Under the pieces are notes generated by a model. It was not told the origin of the DNA. It saw only the letters and a list, made by a program, of their open reading frames with translations, and did not search any database. A stretch of DNA of 64,000 nt from Limnohabitans sp. 103DPR2 (GTDB taxonomy: Bacteria > Pseudomonadota > Gammaproteobacteria > Burkholderiales > Burkholderiaceae_C). The translations under genes and the position numbers were made by a program. The stretch spans positions 1,550,001 to 1,614,000 of the forward strand of contig NZ_CP011834.1 of assembly GCF_001412575.1 (NCBI RefSeq). Reading direction: 5' to 3'. Each line of letters starts with the position of its first letter. The first letter of the stretch is position 1. Positions 9,114 through 18,319 of this stretch are shown here, piece by piece.

Positions 9114-9598
9114 GCTGCAGCTCCTTCATTGACCGCAAATTTTTCGCCCATGATGGCTTGTGCCAAAGCAATCACGCCGCTCAAGACCAAGGGCGGTGTC
9201 ATGGCTGCATAAACAATCCATTCTGGAAAGCCCAACATCATGGAGCCCGATTGCGAAATCCAAGCATTCATGCCGCCAAGGTAGGTGCGCCAAGCCAGAA
9301 GTCCAAAGGCCATGGCCATGAACAATGCGCCAAGCCTATCAAGTTGAACGATGGTGGCTTCACTGGCTTTGGCCGTAAAGAAGTCCACAATGATGTTGGC
9401 CTTCTTCAGTTGGCACAGGGGCATGAACAACGCAATGGCAGCGCCTGTGGCAACGCCTGTTAATTCAAAGTCTCCCACAATCGTGTCGCCGGTGGTGTTG
9501 CGGCCAATCAGGCTGTAGCAGGTCATGAGGGTGATGAATGTGAGCAAGATGCCAGACAGCACACTGCACAACTTGGCCAATAGTTCGAGTATTTTCAT
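9110..9598 (-). CDS. TRAP transporter small permease (DctQ family)
   Basis: This four-helix subunit associates with DctM. The ATG at 9598 (MKILELLAKLCSVLSG) is chosen because CGGA lies upstream and the resulting N-terminus is typical; an in-frame ATG at 9640 lacks a ribosome binding site. The hydrophobic segments end in VYAAMTPPLVLSGVIALAQAI. The length of about 162 aa is normal for the family. It sits between the FAH-family enzyme and dctM in one minus-strand unit. Confidence 0.9.
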   Translation of the reverse strand: MKILELLAKLCSVLSGILLTFITLMTCYSLIGRNTTGDTIVGDFELTGVATGAAIALFMPLCQLKKANIIVDFFTAKASEATIVQLDRLGALFMAMAFGLLAWRTYLGGMNAWISQSGSMMLGFPEWIVYAAMTPPLVLSGVIALAQAIMGEKFAVNEGAAA

Positions 9599-9647
9599 GA
9601 GAGTTCCGGCACACGAGGCCATCAGCCTCGTGGTTTCCATTCAATGA

Positions 9648-10352
9648 TTATTTGGCAGGATCGATCTTGACTGTCAAAGAGCCCAAGCCAGCCACTTGAC
9701 CCACCAATGTATCGCCCGCCACAACGGCAGCAACACCTTCAGGCGTGCCCGTGTAAATCAGGTCGCCAGGTTGCAATTCCCAAGCTGCTGACAAGTGTTC
9801 AATGGTCTCTGCCACATTCCAGATGAGCTTGGCAACACTGCTGGTTTGACGAACTTGACCGTTCACCAACAGATCGAGCGGGGCATTGTTGATATCGCCG
9901 GCCTTGTCTTTTGGGGTGATGGGGCCAATGGGCGCAGAGTGATCAAAGGCTTTGCCGATGCACCAAGGACGACCCTGTTTCTTCATGTCGTTTTGCAAAT
10001 CGCGGCGTGTCATGTCAAGGCCAACCGCGTAGCCATAAATGTGTTTTTCTGCGTCTGCGGCTTTGATGTTTTTGCCGCCAATGCCAATCGCCACAACCAG
10101 TTCAATTTCGTGGTGCAAATTTTGGGTGATGCTGGGGTAGGGCATGTGACCTGTTTCACCTGCATTGACAACCACCAAGGAGTCACTTGGTTTGAGAAAG
10201 AAAAAGGGCGGTTCACGACCTGTGAAACCCATCTCTTTGGCATGCTCTTCATAATTGCGGCCCACGCAGTAAATACGGTGAACAGGAAAACGCTCTGGTT
10301 GTCCAAGTACCGGGACAGAGGGAATTTCAGAAGGTGCAAAAACGAAGCTCAT
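9648..10352 (-). CDS. Fumarylacetoacetate hydrolase family protein, probably fumarylpyruvate hydrolase
   Basis: The 234-aa enzyme cleaves a C-C bond of a 2,4-dioxo acid or carries out a related acylpyruvate reaction. Sequence features are HRIYCVGRNYEEHAKEMG, the catalytic-site segment PFFFLKPSDS, the metal-binding HHEIELVVAIG, and the C-terminal GDLIYTGTPEGVAAV. The short length and the PFFF-KP motif place it with fumarylpyruvate hydrolases such as NagK of the gentisate pathway rather than true FahA; no other gentisate gene is here. It is the first gene of the FAH-TRAP-Nudix unit, transcribed away from marR across a palindromic operator. Confidence 0.9.
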   Translation of the reverse strand: MSFVFAPSEIPSVPVLGQPERFPVHRIYCVGRNYEEHAKEMGFTGREPPFFFLKPSDSLVVVNAGETGHMPYPSITQNLHHEIELVVAIGIGGKNIKAADAEKHIYGYAVGLDMTRRDLQNDMKKQGRPWCIGKAFDHSAPIGPITPKDKAGDINNAPLDLLVNGQVRQTSSVAKLIWNVAETIEHLSAAWELQPGDLIYTGTPEGVAAVVAGDTLVGQVAGLGSLTVKIDPAK

Positions 10353-10394
10353 GGGAACCTTTCAGATCAGGAGATTTCAGCGGAAATAAAGCGC

Positions 10395-10418
10395 TTTTCG
10401 TAAGTATACTTACGAAAA
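10395..10418. promoter_or_regulatory. 24-bp perfect palindrome, probable MarR operator
   Basis: The arms TTTTCGTAAGTA and TACTTACGAAAA are perfect reverse complements with no spacer. The site sits midway between the divergent FAH-family gene and marR, and its centre AGTATACT gives a TATACT -10-like box on both strands. Size, symmetry and position fit a MarR dimer site controlling both directions. Confidence 0.8.
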
Positions 10419-10452
10419 TACGCATCTTTCCAAACCACCCAATGATAGTGCT

Positions 10453-10899
10453 ATGAACAACAGTTTCGATTTCGCCCAAGCGCCGGGTCATTTGGTCCGC
10501 CGTGCGCATCAAATTGCTGTTGCCTTGTTCATGAGCGAGCTGTCGGCAGAAGATGTCACGCCTGTTCAATTTGCCATTTTGAATGCGGTGATGGACACGC
10601 CAGGTGTCGATCAAGTGACCTTGGCCAATCGCGTGGCATTTGATGCAGCCACTTCAGGTTCGGTGATCGGTCGCCTAGAAACCAAAGGCTGGATTCGACG
10701 TGAGCCCGATCAAGTGGACCGTCGGCGCAAGCTTTTATGGTTGACGCCTGCCGGCCAAGAAGCCACCCTTCAAATGAAGCGTGCGGTGGAGCAAGTTCAA
10801 GAAAAAATCACGAGCCCTCTAACGCCAGAGGAGGCGCAAGCTCTGCGGGTGTTGTTGGCCAAGTTGGTCGCAGGCCACGAGCGAGCTTCGACCGATTGA
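10453..10899 (+). CDS. MarR family transcriptional regulator
   Basis: The 148-aa winged helix-turn-helix protein has dimerisation helices at both ends. The DNA-binding core at residues about 50-95 includes VDQVTLANRVAFDAATSGSVIGRLETKGWIRREPDQVDRRRKLLWLTPAGQ, in which the wing Asp-x-Arg-Arg motif (DQVDRRRK) is clear. MarR proteins of this type are usually ligand-released repressors of adjacent catabolic or transport genes. Here the likely targets are itself and the divergent FAH-TRAP operon through the palindrome at 10395-10418. The ligand is probably the transported or degraded acid. Confidence 0.93.
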   Translation: MNNSFDFAQAPGHLVRRAHQIAVALFMSELSAEDVTPVQFAILNAVMDTPGVDQVTLANRVAFDAATSGSVIGRLETKGWIRREPDQVDRRRKLLWLTPAGQEATLQMKRAVEQVQEKITSPLTPEEAQALRVLLAKLVAGHERASTD

Positions 10900-10949
10900 A
10901 TTCATTTTTGCAAGCGCTGTGCAGCGTTGTGCAACAGCGCCTGCCTGAG

Positions 10950-11249
10950 TTAACTTTTGTAAGTCAATTCAAAATGTTCGACCACGGGTGGCGCCGCAAA
11001 GAAGGGTCCCACAATGGCGCGCCACTCTGCAAACAAGGGTGACTCTCTAAAGCCAACGGTGTGGTCTTCTAGGGTGTCCCAAAAAATTTGCAACACAAAG
11101 CGATCTGGACTCTCAATGCCTCGATTGACTTTGGCGCCTTGAAAGCCTTTGGCGCGCGAAATAACGGTTGCCAGGCCGCGAGCAATGGCCTCTTCAAAAG
11201 CCTTCTGTTGGCCAGGCGTGATGCGAATGTCTGCAAGTTCGAGAATCAT
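10950..11249 (-). CDS. Antibiotic biosynthesis monooxygenase (ABM) domain protein
   Basis: This 99-aa protein has the ferredoxin-like dimeric fold of the ABM family (ELADIRITPGQQKAFEEAIARG ... RFVLQIFWDTLEDHTVGFRESPLFAEWRAIVGPFF). The start at 11249 has GAGG upstream; the longer reading frame has no support. Proteins of this type act as small cofactor-free oxygenases, heme-binding proteins or detoxification factors, and the specific role cannot be told here. It lies downstream of the MATE exporter and converges with marR. Confidence 0.85.
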   Translation of the reverse strand: MILELADIRITPGQQKAFEEAIARGLATVISRAKGFQGAKVNRGIESPDRFVLQIFWDTLEDHTVGFRESPLFAEWRAIVGPFFAAPPVVEHFELTYKS

Positions 11250-11299
11250 GTAAAACCTCAAGTGTGAGTTGTGAATGTCAACGGGCTTATTTTGACAAA

Positions 11300-12640
11300 T
11301 TAAAGTCGACGTTGCTTGGCTGTCCACAAAACGAGCGACACAAAGCACAGGGTCACGATGACCAAAGCAAAGCTGCTGGTCGCCCAAAAAGTGCTAACTT
11401 CTGGACGTGCAGACCATGGGCCTAAGCCTTCATAGGCCCACAGATAGGCGCCTCCCAGACCCACGCCCCATAGCATCACACAATAGATGGCCAGGGGGAT
11501 CAGGGTGATTCGGTAGCAACGCAAAATGAAGGCGCAAACCGCTTGCAAGGCATCCACCAAGTGGTACAACGCCACCCATACCAACACGCTGGCAGCGGTG
11601 ATGGCAACTTCTGCATTGGCAGAAAAAAGCTGTGCCAAACCCTCGCGGTTCAATGCCAAGCCACCGCTGCTAAGCAGGGCCAATGCCAAGCAAATTTTCA
11701 GCCCTGTGTTCGCTGCTTGTTCGGCATGGTGGGCTTGACTGGCGCCCAACCAAAATCCGACACGGGCACTGCTGGCAATGCCCAATGCCAAGGGCACCAT
11801 GTACATCAGGCTGGCCAAACTGGCGGCGATTTGATGACTGGCTGCGGCAACCACGCCTTGCCGGGAGATGAACAAGGCCATCATCGTGAAGGCGGTCACT
11901 TCCACCATGAGTGATAAACCAGACGGTACGCCCAAGCGTAAAAATTGACGCAGTGTTGGCCAATGCACGGCTTCCATTGGCTGCCAAATCCGATAGGGGA
12001 CATAAACAGGATGATGGCGTAAGTGGTAAATGCCCATGAGCAACAACCAAGTGTTCACGACCAAGGTGGCCCAAGCACATCCCACAACGCCGTGAGCCGC
12101 CAAACCCCAGCCACCCAATGTGAACCAAATGGACAGCGGAATCTTGATGCCCAAGGCTGCAATTTGAAGAGCGGTGACCCTCAAGGGCATGCCCAGACTT
12201 TGATTCAAGGTGGCATACATGCGAAACAGCAAGGAGGGTCCAACCGCCACCGCCAAAACTTGTAAATAAGCGCGGACATCCCCTTGCAAAGCTTCTGGAA
12301 CTTGGGTTGCCTCTAGCCATATACCGGGCCACAAGAGCGCGAGCATGCCGAGCAAACTGACGCTCAAGCAAAGGTACAAGGCTTGACGAACAGATTTGCC
12401 CAAGGCCACATGCTGGCCTGCGCCTCGCAGTTCGGACCAAACAGGCAGCATGGCTTGCATCAGGCCATTCAACGCCACGTAGATGCTGATGTAGATGGCT
12501 GAGCCGACTGAAAGAGCGGCCAAAGCAGAAGCATCGTAGCGCCCCGCAATCAGCGTGTCGGCAATGCCAAAAGACATCACTGCCAACTGGCCGATCAGGA
12601 CCGTGCCAGCATGGCGAAGGATGATGCGCGCTTCAAACAT
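11300..12640 (-). CDS. MATE family efflux transporter
   Basis: This 446-aa protein has about 12 membrane segments and belongs to the multidrug and toxic compound extrusion family, exporting organic cations or other drugs with Na+ or H+ influx. Characteristic stretches are GIADTLIAGRYDASALAALSVGSAIY in the first helices and VGFWLGASQAHHAEQAANTGLKI at the start of the second half. It starts 14 bases after the end of the upstream glycosyltransferase-like gene, so the two are probably cotranscribed. The substrate is unknown. Confidence 0.93.
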   Translation of the reverse strand: MFEARIILRHAGTVLIGQLAVMSFGIADTLIAGRYDASALAALSVGSAIYISIYVALNGLMQAMLPVWSELRGAGQHVALGKSVRQALYLCLSVSLLGMLALLWPGIWLEATQVPEALQGDVRAYLQVLAVAVGPSLLFRMYATLNQSLGMPLRVTALQIAALGIKIPLSIWFTLGGWGLAAHGVVGCAWATLVVNTWLLLMGIYHLRHHPVYVPYRIWQPMEAVHWPTLRQFLRLGVPSGLSLMVEVTAFTMMALFISRQGVVAAASHQIAASLASLMYMVPLALGIASSARVGFWLGASQAHHAEQAANTGLKICLALALLSSGGLALNREGLAQLFSANAEVAITAASVLVWVALYHLVDALQAVCAFILRCYRITLIPLAIYCVMLWGVGLGGAYLWAYEGLGPWSARPEVSTFWATSSFALVIVTLCFVSLVLWTAKQRRL

Positions 12641-12654
12641 TCAGCAACACGCGT

Positions 12655-14415
12655 TCAGGGTTTGGCAACGTGGGGTGCTGTGCGTTTGTACAAAACAATG
12701 TCTTCATTGTTGTCGGAGGGGCGACGAACAGTGGCTTGGTATTGCCAAGTTTGCATGTCGACATCTTTTTTCAAGGTGCTCAATGCTTGCGTATCAACAA
12801 TCAACCATTCGCATTGCGCAACCTGCGGGTTGCCATCCGTTGAGTCTTTGCTTGTAGGAATCAACTTGAACTTTCCGTGAAACTCAAATGCAGCGCCTTG
12901 CGCGCGCGTGAGGCCATGGTAGTGAACGCATTCTGGCGTGCCAAGCATGTCGCGAACTTTGAGCACCAAAGGCTCGTAGCTGCGCGCAAAATTCAAGAGA
13001 GGCAACCACAACGTCATGACCAAAAGCCAACACAAAATGGCGCCACCCGCGGGCAGTGCCATGCTTTTCCAAATGGCGGCGCGGTGACGGCCCGCCCGCC
13101 ATTTGACCAAGCTAGCCCATACCAGCGAGGCCATCAAAGCAAAGACAAGAGCGGCGCCAGAAAAGACGTGCGTAAATCCGGGTGCGAGTCGTGCAACGTT
13201 GATAGCGGGTTGTGCCGGAATGCCGGTTTGCAAAGAGGTCCATACAACCCAAATGATCAATGCCCCCACACTGAAAAACACCAAAGTGAACCAGTCCACA
13301 AATGCACTGACACTGCGGCGGAGCGTTGGCAGCGCAAATGCTGCCAGGGTTGCCATGGCTGGCAAACTCAGAAGCAAAGCGCGATCGCTGAGACCCGAAA
13401 ACCAGGTTGTGCAGATGGCGACGGCAACAAACCAAAGCGGCAGTGACAAATGCGGATTGGCTGTCAGGTGTTGCAGTTGGAAGCGCCAGCGCCAGAGGGT
13501 CCAAATGGCCAATGGCCAAGCGGGCCATGTGAACCAAAGCAACAAGCGCGTCATCGATTTGATTTCAAAAATGTGCGAGTAGGCCACACGCCAACGCCAC
13601 AGCCCCAGGGCACTGACCAAGGCTGCAGTGGCCAGACAAATGAGCAACACCCAGGCCACATCCACACTGCGCGCACGCAATGCGCTGGGCTTGCCTGTGT
13701 CCAGTGCCATGACAATGGCACCGCCGACACCCAAGATCATGGCCAAGGCCGGTGCGCCTGAGAGTGCCATGCCCACAATGGCGATGGCCGAGCTGACCCA
13801 AGCCCCTGTGCGTTTGCGAGGCAGATTGGCCAATGCAAAAAAGAGCAATGTGGAAAAGCTCAACTGCGCAAGCGCGGGTGTTGCTTCGTGTGAAAGCCTT
13901 GCCAAACCCAAGCAAGCCAACAAGGCCAACAAACCTCCGTCGGCAATGGCCCTGGCGTAATCAGCCGGACGTGCTTCGCCGCCAAAGGCAAAGGTCACAG
14001 GCTGTGCGGCGGGCGTTCTTGCCAAGGCATAAACGCCATACCAGGTGGCGGCCAGTGTGAGGGCCAGCAAGCCCATGAAGGGAACGCGCGCTGCCAAATC
14101 GATGGGAATGGCTGCGGGCAAGATTTGGATGCTCCATGCACCTAACCAATAGGGCAGCAAGGCCGCATGGGGATCGACTTGCCCTAGCAGGGTTGGTTTT
14201 AGCCACGAGACTGTTTCAGGCCCGAAGGTCTGAGCCAAGTGCAGCATGAAACCAAAAGCTTCCATGTCGTCTGCCTTCCAAGGCGTTCTGCCGACAAAAC
14301 CTGGCAGCACATAGGCCAAGCAGAACATCAACAGTACCCACCGCGGCAAGCGCCTGACAGCGCTTTGGGCCACGATGGCTGGATTGGAAGATGAATCAGA
14401 AGAGTTGAAAGTCAC
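12655..14415 (-). CDS. Integral membrane protein, GT-C glycosyltransferase-like
   Basis: The 586-aa product has many hydrophobic helices and an early loop GRTPWKADDMEAFGFMLH. The acidic pair there sits where GT-C fold (ArnT/PMT-like) glycosyltransferases have their catalytic Asp residues. A soluble C-terminal domain of about 120 residues (PLVLKVRDMLGTPECVHYHGLTRAQGAAFEFHGKF) follows the membrane part. The assignment rests on topology and the acidic loop only. GTG at 14415 is the best start seen, although no strong ribosome binding site is visible. It is cotranscribed with the MATE gene; transfer of a lipid-linked sugar is possible but unproven. Confidence 0.65.
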   Translation of the reverse strand: MTFNSSDSSSNPAIVAQSAVRRLPRWVLLMFCLAYVLPGFVGRTPWKADDMEAFGFMLHLAQTFGPETVSWLKPTLLGQVDPHAALLPYWLGAWSIQILPAAIPIDLAARVPFMGLLALTLAATWYGVYALARTPAAQPVTFAFGGEARPADYARAIADGGLLALLACLGLARLSHEATPALAQLSFSTLLFFALANLPRKRTGAWVSSAIAIVGMALSGAPALAMILGVGGAIVMALDTGKPSALRARSVDVAWVLLICLATAALVSALGLWRWRVAYSHIFEIKSMTRLLLWFTWPAWPLAIWTLWRWRFQLQHLTANPHLSLPLWFVAVAICTTWFSGLSDRALLLSLPAMATLAAFALPTLRRSVSAFVDWFTLVFFSVGALIIWVVWTSLQTGIPAQPAINVARLAPGFTHVFSGAALVFALMASLVWASLVKWRAGRHRAAIWKSMALPAGGAILCWLLVMTLWLPLLNFARSYEPLVLKVRDMLGTPECVHYHGLTRAQGAAFEFHGKFKLIPTSKDSTDGNPQVAQCEWLIVDTQALSTLKKDVDMQTWQYQATVRRPSDNNEDIVLYKRTAPHVAKP

Positions 14416-14492
14416 AACTTAGAAGATAGCAGAGAAGCACCTTGGATCAAAGCGACCCCAAGGTAAAAAAACATGCGCAATTTAGCCGGTGC

Positions 14493-14528
14493 AAAAAACA
14501 AGGGCAGGCCGGTTGCCCGGGCTGCCCT
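14493..14528 (-). terminator. Rho-independent terminator of rpmE2
   Basis: On the minus strand, AGGGCAG (14522-14528) pairs with CTGCCCT (14501-14507), with additional GC pairing inside the loop. The stem is followed by TTGTTTTTT. It lies 30 bases beyond the rpmE2 stop. Confidence 0.75.
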
Positions 14529-14558
14529 GTTTGATCACGCAGTGATGCGTTTGGGGAA

Positions 14559-14819
14559 TTATTTGGTGACGCTTGTCTTGCCAAAGCGATTGCGGAATTT
14601 CTCAACGCGACCACCCATGTTGTCCACAGATTTTTGTGTACCTGTGTAGAAGGGGTGCGATTCGCTGGAAGTATCCAACTTGAACAAAGGCAACTCGCGG
14701 CCGTCGTCCATTTTCACCATTTCTTTGGCGTTGACACAAGAACGTGTGACGAACTTGAAGCCGTTAGACAGGTCCAAGAAGCAAACTTCTCGGTAGTTGG
14801 GGTGAATGCCTTCTTTCAT
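14559..14819 (-). CDS. rpmE2: 50S ribosomal protein L31 type B
   Basis: The 86-aa protein ([28 protein letters not shown] ... [28 protein letters not shown]) matches L31. It lacks the CxxC zinc pairs of type A L31 and has the longer central region of type B, which in E. coli replaces the zinc form when zinc is scarce. A lone type B gene is common in betaproteobacteria. It is monocistronic, lying downstream of rho with its own terminator. I did not find a clear Zur box upstream. Confidence 0.95.
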   Translation of the reverse strand: MKEGIHPNYREVCFLDLSNGFKFVTRSCVNAKEMVKMDDGRELPLFKLDTSSESHPFYTGTQKSVDNMGGRVEKFRNRFGKTSVTK

Positions 14820-14946
14820 GGTCTTTTCCTTGAGTTCAGTTGCGACAGCCGCCCATGGACCATTCCAGGGTACTTTTCGCGAAAAACGAGATTATGGCAT
14901 GAAATCAATGACTTGCATGCCAAATTAGAGCTGAGACAGCTACTTT

Positions 14947-16209
14947 TTAGCCGCCGCGTCGCATCATGTCGAAGAATTCGACATTGCTCTTCGTGGCTTT
15001 CATGCTCTTGAGCACCATTTCCATGGCTTCAATTTCGTCCATGTTGTACATGAACTGGCGCAGGATACGGGTCTTTTGCAGCACTTCGGGTTGCAACAAC
15101 ATCTCTTCTCGACGCGTTCCGCTGCGGTTCAAGTTGATCGCGGGGAACACGCGCTTTTCGTACAAGCGGCGTTCCAAATGAATTTCGCAATTGCCTGTGC
15201 CCTTGAATTCTTCAAAGATCACCTCGTCCATGCGGCTACCGGTGTCCACCAAAGCGGTTGCGATGATGGTCAAGCTGCCGCCTTCTTCCACATTGCGCGC
15301 TGCGCCAAAGAAACGCTTGGGGCGTTGCAGGGCGTTGGCATCGACACCGCCGGTCAGAACCTTGCCTGAACTGGGTACCACATTGTTGTACGCGCGGGCC
15401 AAACGGGTGATCGAGTCGAGCAAGATGACGACGTCTTTTTTGAGTTCGACCAAACGCTTGGCGCGCTCGATGACCATTTCGGCCACGTGAACGTGGCGCG
15501 CTGCAGGTTCGTCAAATGTGGAGGCTATGACTTCGCCGCGCACGGTGCGCTGCATCTCTGTCACTTCTTCAGGGCGCTCGTCAACGAGCAAAACCATCAG
15601 GTGGACGTCGGGGTTGTTGGCCGTGATGGCATGCGCAATGTGCTGCATCATCACGGTCTTACCCGACTTGGGCTGCGCCACGATCAAGGCACGTTGGCCT
15701 TTACCAATGGGGGCAATGATGTCAATCACACGGCTGGTGATGTTCTCATCGGCCTTGATGTCACGCTCCAAGCGCATTTGAATGTTGGGGAACAAGGGCG
15801 TCAAGTTCTCAAACATGATCTTGTGCTTGTTGTTCTCTGGCAAATCGCCATTGACCTTGTCCAGCTTGGTGAGGGCAAAGTAGCGCTCGCCGTCTTTGGG
15901 GATGCGCACTTCACCTTCGATCATGTCACCCGTGTGCAGATTGAATCGGCGCACTTGACTGGGGCTGATGTAGATGTCGTCGGTGCTGGCGGTGTAGCTG
16001 GTGTCGGGGCTGCGCAAGAAACCAAAGCCGTCAGGCAAGATTTCCAAAACGCCATCGGCAAACACTTGTTCACCAGCGCGGGCGCGCTTTTTGATGATGG
16101 CAAACATCAGCTCTTGCTTGCGCATGCGGCCCGTGTTTTCAATCTCAAGTGCTTCGGCTTGCTTGAGGACTTCAGACACGTGCAGTGCCTTGAGTTCGTT
16201 TAAGTGCAT
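14947..16209 (-). CDS. rho: Transcription termination factor Rho
   Basis: Rho is a hexameric RNA-dependent ATPase and helicase that ends untranslated transcripts. The start at 16209 ([19 protein letters not shown]) has an AGG ribosome binding site and gives the usual 420-aa length. The N-terminal helical domain is followed by the RNA-binding CSD ([20 protein letters not shown]), the Walker [18 protein letters not shown], the Walker [17 protein letters not shown], and the R loop [13 protein letters not shown]. It lies downstream of trxA, the normal betaproteobacterial order, behind a leader of about 315 bases. Confidence 0.98.
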   Translation of the reverse strand: MHLNELKALHVSEVLKQAEALEIENTGRMRKQELMFAIIKKRARAGEQVFADGVLEILPDGFGFLRSPDTSYTASTDDIYISPSQVRRFNLHTGDMIEGEVRIPKDGERYFALTKLDKVNGDLPENNKHKIMFENLTPLFPNIQMRLERDIKADENITSRVIDIIAPIGKGQRALIVAQPKSGKTVMMQHIAHAITANNPDVHLMVLLVDERPEEVTEMQRTVRGEVIASTFDEPAARHVHVAEMVIERAKRLVELKKDVVILLDSITRLARAYNNVVPSSGKVLTGGVDANALQRPKRFFGAARNVEEGGSLTIIATALVDTGSRMDEVIFEEFKGTGNCEIHLERRLYEKRVFPAINLNRSGTRREEMLLQPEVLQKTRILRQFMYNMDEIEAMEMVLKSMKATKSNVEFFDMMRRGG

Positions 16210-16524
16210 GGATTTACCTGCGTAAAACAACCCTGGTGGGTTGATGTCAAAAAAATCAGGGGGAGTTGGAAAACCAGAATTTCAAGCGTCTAGAAACCAA
16301 AGCCATGAAAGGTGCGCCAGTAGGATAAGCAGGCGCTTGGGGCTTTACGAAGTTTCTATCTTGAAACTGTGTTGAAACCCTTTTGGGGATCAACGTTGCG
16401 GATTATGACAGGAATTTCGCGGGCTTCGCAAGCCGTGCCTGAGAAGCGCATGAGCGCTGGTCTCAAGAAATTAAGGCTTTTGCCTGAAGTGGGGCGAGCT
16501 GGCGCACTCGCCCTGTTCAAAGTT
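16210..16524 (-). promoter_or_regulatory. rho leader/promoter region between trxA and rho
   Basis: No gene is visible in these 315 bases. On the minus strand a possible promoter is TTGCGA (16426-16431), 18 bases, CATAAT (16402-16407), leaving about 190 nt of leader before rho. Just after trxA there is a GC-rich stem (GGGCGAG/CTCGCCC) without a U tract. Long leaders that allow Rho to attenuate its own transcription are known in other bacteria, and this region could serve that role. Confidence 0.5.
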
Positions 16525-16857
16525 TCAGGCCAATTGTTGGTCAATGAAAGCTGTCAATTGGGCTTTGCTCATGGCGCCCACCTTGGTTGCCGCCAGTTGA
16601 CCGTCTTTGAAGATCATGAGGGTAGGGATGCCGCGAATGCCATACTTGGCAGGAATGTCACGGTTTTCATCCACATTCATTTTGGTGATTTGCAATTTGC
16701 CCTGATAGGCACCTGCCACATCGTCCAAAATGGGCGCAATCATTTTGCAAGGGCCGCACCATTCAGCCCAGAAATCAACCACCACAGGTGTAGCTGACTT
16801 GATAACGTCAGCGTCAAATGTGGCATCAGAAGTGTGTTTGATCAAATCGCTGGCCAT
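16525..16857 (-). CDS. trxA: Thioredoxin TrxA
   Basis: This 110-aa cytoplasmic disulfide reductase has the active site [14 protein letters not shown] at residues about 28-41 and the cis-Pro loop [14 protein letters not shown]. The start at 16857 ([11 protein letters not shown]) follows AAGGAAAAGG; a longer in-frame extension has no support. It serves ribonucleotide reductase and other reductases with thioredoxin reductase. It is upstream of rho and divergent from the flavoprotein gene. Confidence 0.97.
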   Translation of the reverse strand: MASDLIKHTSDATFDADVIKSATPVVVDFWAEWCGPCKMIAPILDDVAGAYQGKLQITKMNVDENRDIPAKYGIRGIPTLMIFKDGQLAATKVGAMSKAQLTAFIDQQLA

Positions 16858-16984
16858 GGCCTTTTCCTTGTTTGAATGTGAAATGCAACGAACGTGCCTT
16901 TGTAAACTGCTTGTATTTTGACAGAAACCCATAAGCCGCTAAGGCATGGGGCCATCTTTTCCATTGTTTGATCATCGTTTTCCT

Positions 16985-18319
16985 ATGAATTCCATCCGAG
17001 CTGATGCACAGCCTTCCCAAAACGTCGACGTGGCCATCGTCGGCGGCGGGCCTGCGGGCTTGATGGCGGCTGAGTTGCTCTCAAGTTGGGGGCACGCGGT
17101 TCACCTCTTTGATGCCATGCCTTCCGTTGGCCGCAAATTCTTGCTGGCGGGGCGGGGCGGTCTGAACTTGACGCATGCTGAACCCGCTTTGCAATTCTTG
17201 ACGCGGTACGGCCAACATCAGCAGCAATTGACGCCTTTTATCCAAGCCTGGGGTGCACCAGAACTTCGCAATTGGGCTCAAAGCTTGGGCATCGACACCT
17301 TTGTGGGCACATCGGGGCGGGTCTTTCCAACAGAAATGAAGGCAGCCCCTTTGCTGAGGTCGTGGCTGCATCGTTTGCGTCATCCAGCCACGGGCTTGCC
17401 CGTTGAATTTCACATGCGTCATCGTCTCCAATGCATTCAAGCACTGAATGTCTCAGGCCACGCGCAAGTCCAGTTGACGTTCCAAGTTCAAAATCTGTCG
17501 AGTGAAGTCGCGCAAACCAAAGAGGTTCATGCCAAATCGGTCATCTTGGCTTTAGGCGGTGGCAGTTGGGCACGTTTGGGCTCTGACGGCGCTTGGGTGC
17601 CCTGGCTCCAAGCCATGGGCGTGCCTGTCAAGCCACTACAGCCTTCAAATTGTGGTTTTCATGTCAGGGGCAGATCAGGCTCAGGTTGGACGCCATTTTT
17701 TGAACAGCGTTTTGCAGGACATCCCTTGAAATCGGTCACCCTTTCGTGGCAAACGCCACAAGGTCAAGTGCTCAAGCGACAAGGAGAGTTTGTGGCCACA
17801 GCCTATGGCGTCGAGGGCAGCTTGGTCTATACCGCGTCGGCAGATTTGCGTGAGCAAATCAATCAAAAGGGTGTGGCGGAGGCTCAATTGGACATGTTGC
17901 CTGACCGTACTTTGGACCAGGTGCAAAAGGAGGTCATGCACCCCCGCGGCACACGCAGTTTGTCGTCGCACCTTAAAAGCCGTCTGGGCATTGAGGGCGT
18001 CAAAATGGGTTTGTTGAACGAATTGCTTTCACCCGAAGACCTTCACGATCCAATTCGATTGGCGCAAGCGATCAAGGGTCTTTCCATTCAATTGACGGCC
18101 ACTCGGCCCATGGACGAAGCCATCAGCACGGCAGGGGGCGTGACCTGGGAAGGCTTGCTGCCAAGCTTGGAGTTCAAAGCCTTGCCAGGTGTGTTTTGTG
18201 CAGGGGAGATGCTCGATTGGGAGGCCCCAACGGGGGGGTATTTGCTCACAGCCAGTATGGCCACTGGGGCATGGGCCGCGAAGGCACTGCACCAAAAAAT
18301 GAAAGGTGACGAGCCTTGA
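16985..18319 (+). CDS. NAD(P)/FAD-dependent oxidoreductase, HI0933/YhiN-like flavoprotein
   Basis: The 444-aa product has an N-terminal FAD-binding Rossmann motif VAIVGGGPAGLMAAE, then GRKFLLAGRGGLNLTHAE, which is typical of the HI0933-like flavoprotein family. A second glycine-rich segment (AKSVILALGGGSWARLGSDG) and a C-terminal GLLPSLEFKALPGVFCAGEMLDWEAPTGGYLLTASMATG complete the FAD fold. The biochemical reaction of this family is not established. The ATG at 16985 is chosen as it places the GxGxxG motif near the N-terminus; an ATG at 16946 is possible and neither has a strong ribosome binding site. The 3' end touches the SRP RNA gene on the other strand. Confidence 0.88.
   Translation: MNSIRADAQPSQNVDVAIVGGGPAGLMAAELLSSWGHAVHLFDAMPSVGRKFLLAGRGGLNLTHAEPALQFLTRYGQHQQQLTPFIQAWGAPELRNWAQSLGIDTFVGTSGRVFPTEMKAAPLLRSWLHRLRHPATGLPVEFHMRHRLQCIQALNVSGHAQVQLTFQVQNLSSEVAQTKEVHAKSVILALGGGSWARLGSDGAWVPWLQAMGVPVKPLQPSNCGFHVRGRSGSGWTPFFEQRFAGHPLKSVTLSWQTPQGQVLKRQGEFVATAYGVEGSLVYTASADLREQINQKGVAEAQLDMLPDRTLDQVQKEVMHPRGTRSLSSHLKSRLGIEGVKMGLLNELLSPEDLHDPIRLAQAIKGLSIQLTATRPMDEAISTAGGVTWEGLLPSLEFKALPGVFCAGEMLDWEAPTGGYLLTASMATGAWAAKALHQKMKGDEP

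Noticed and set aside
14440..14463. CCTTGG/CCAAGG inverted repeat as a terminator
   Set aside because: It has a 12-base loop and no U tract on either strand.
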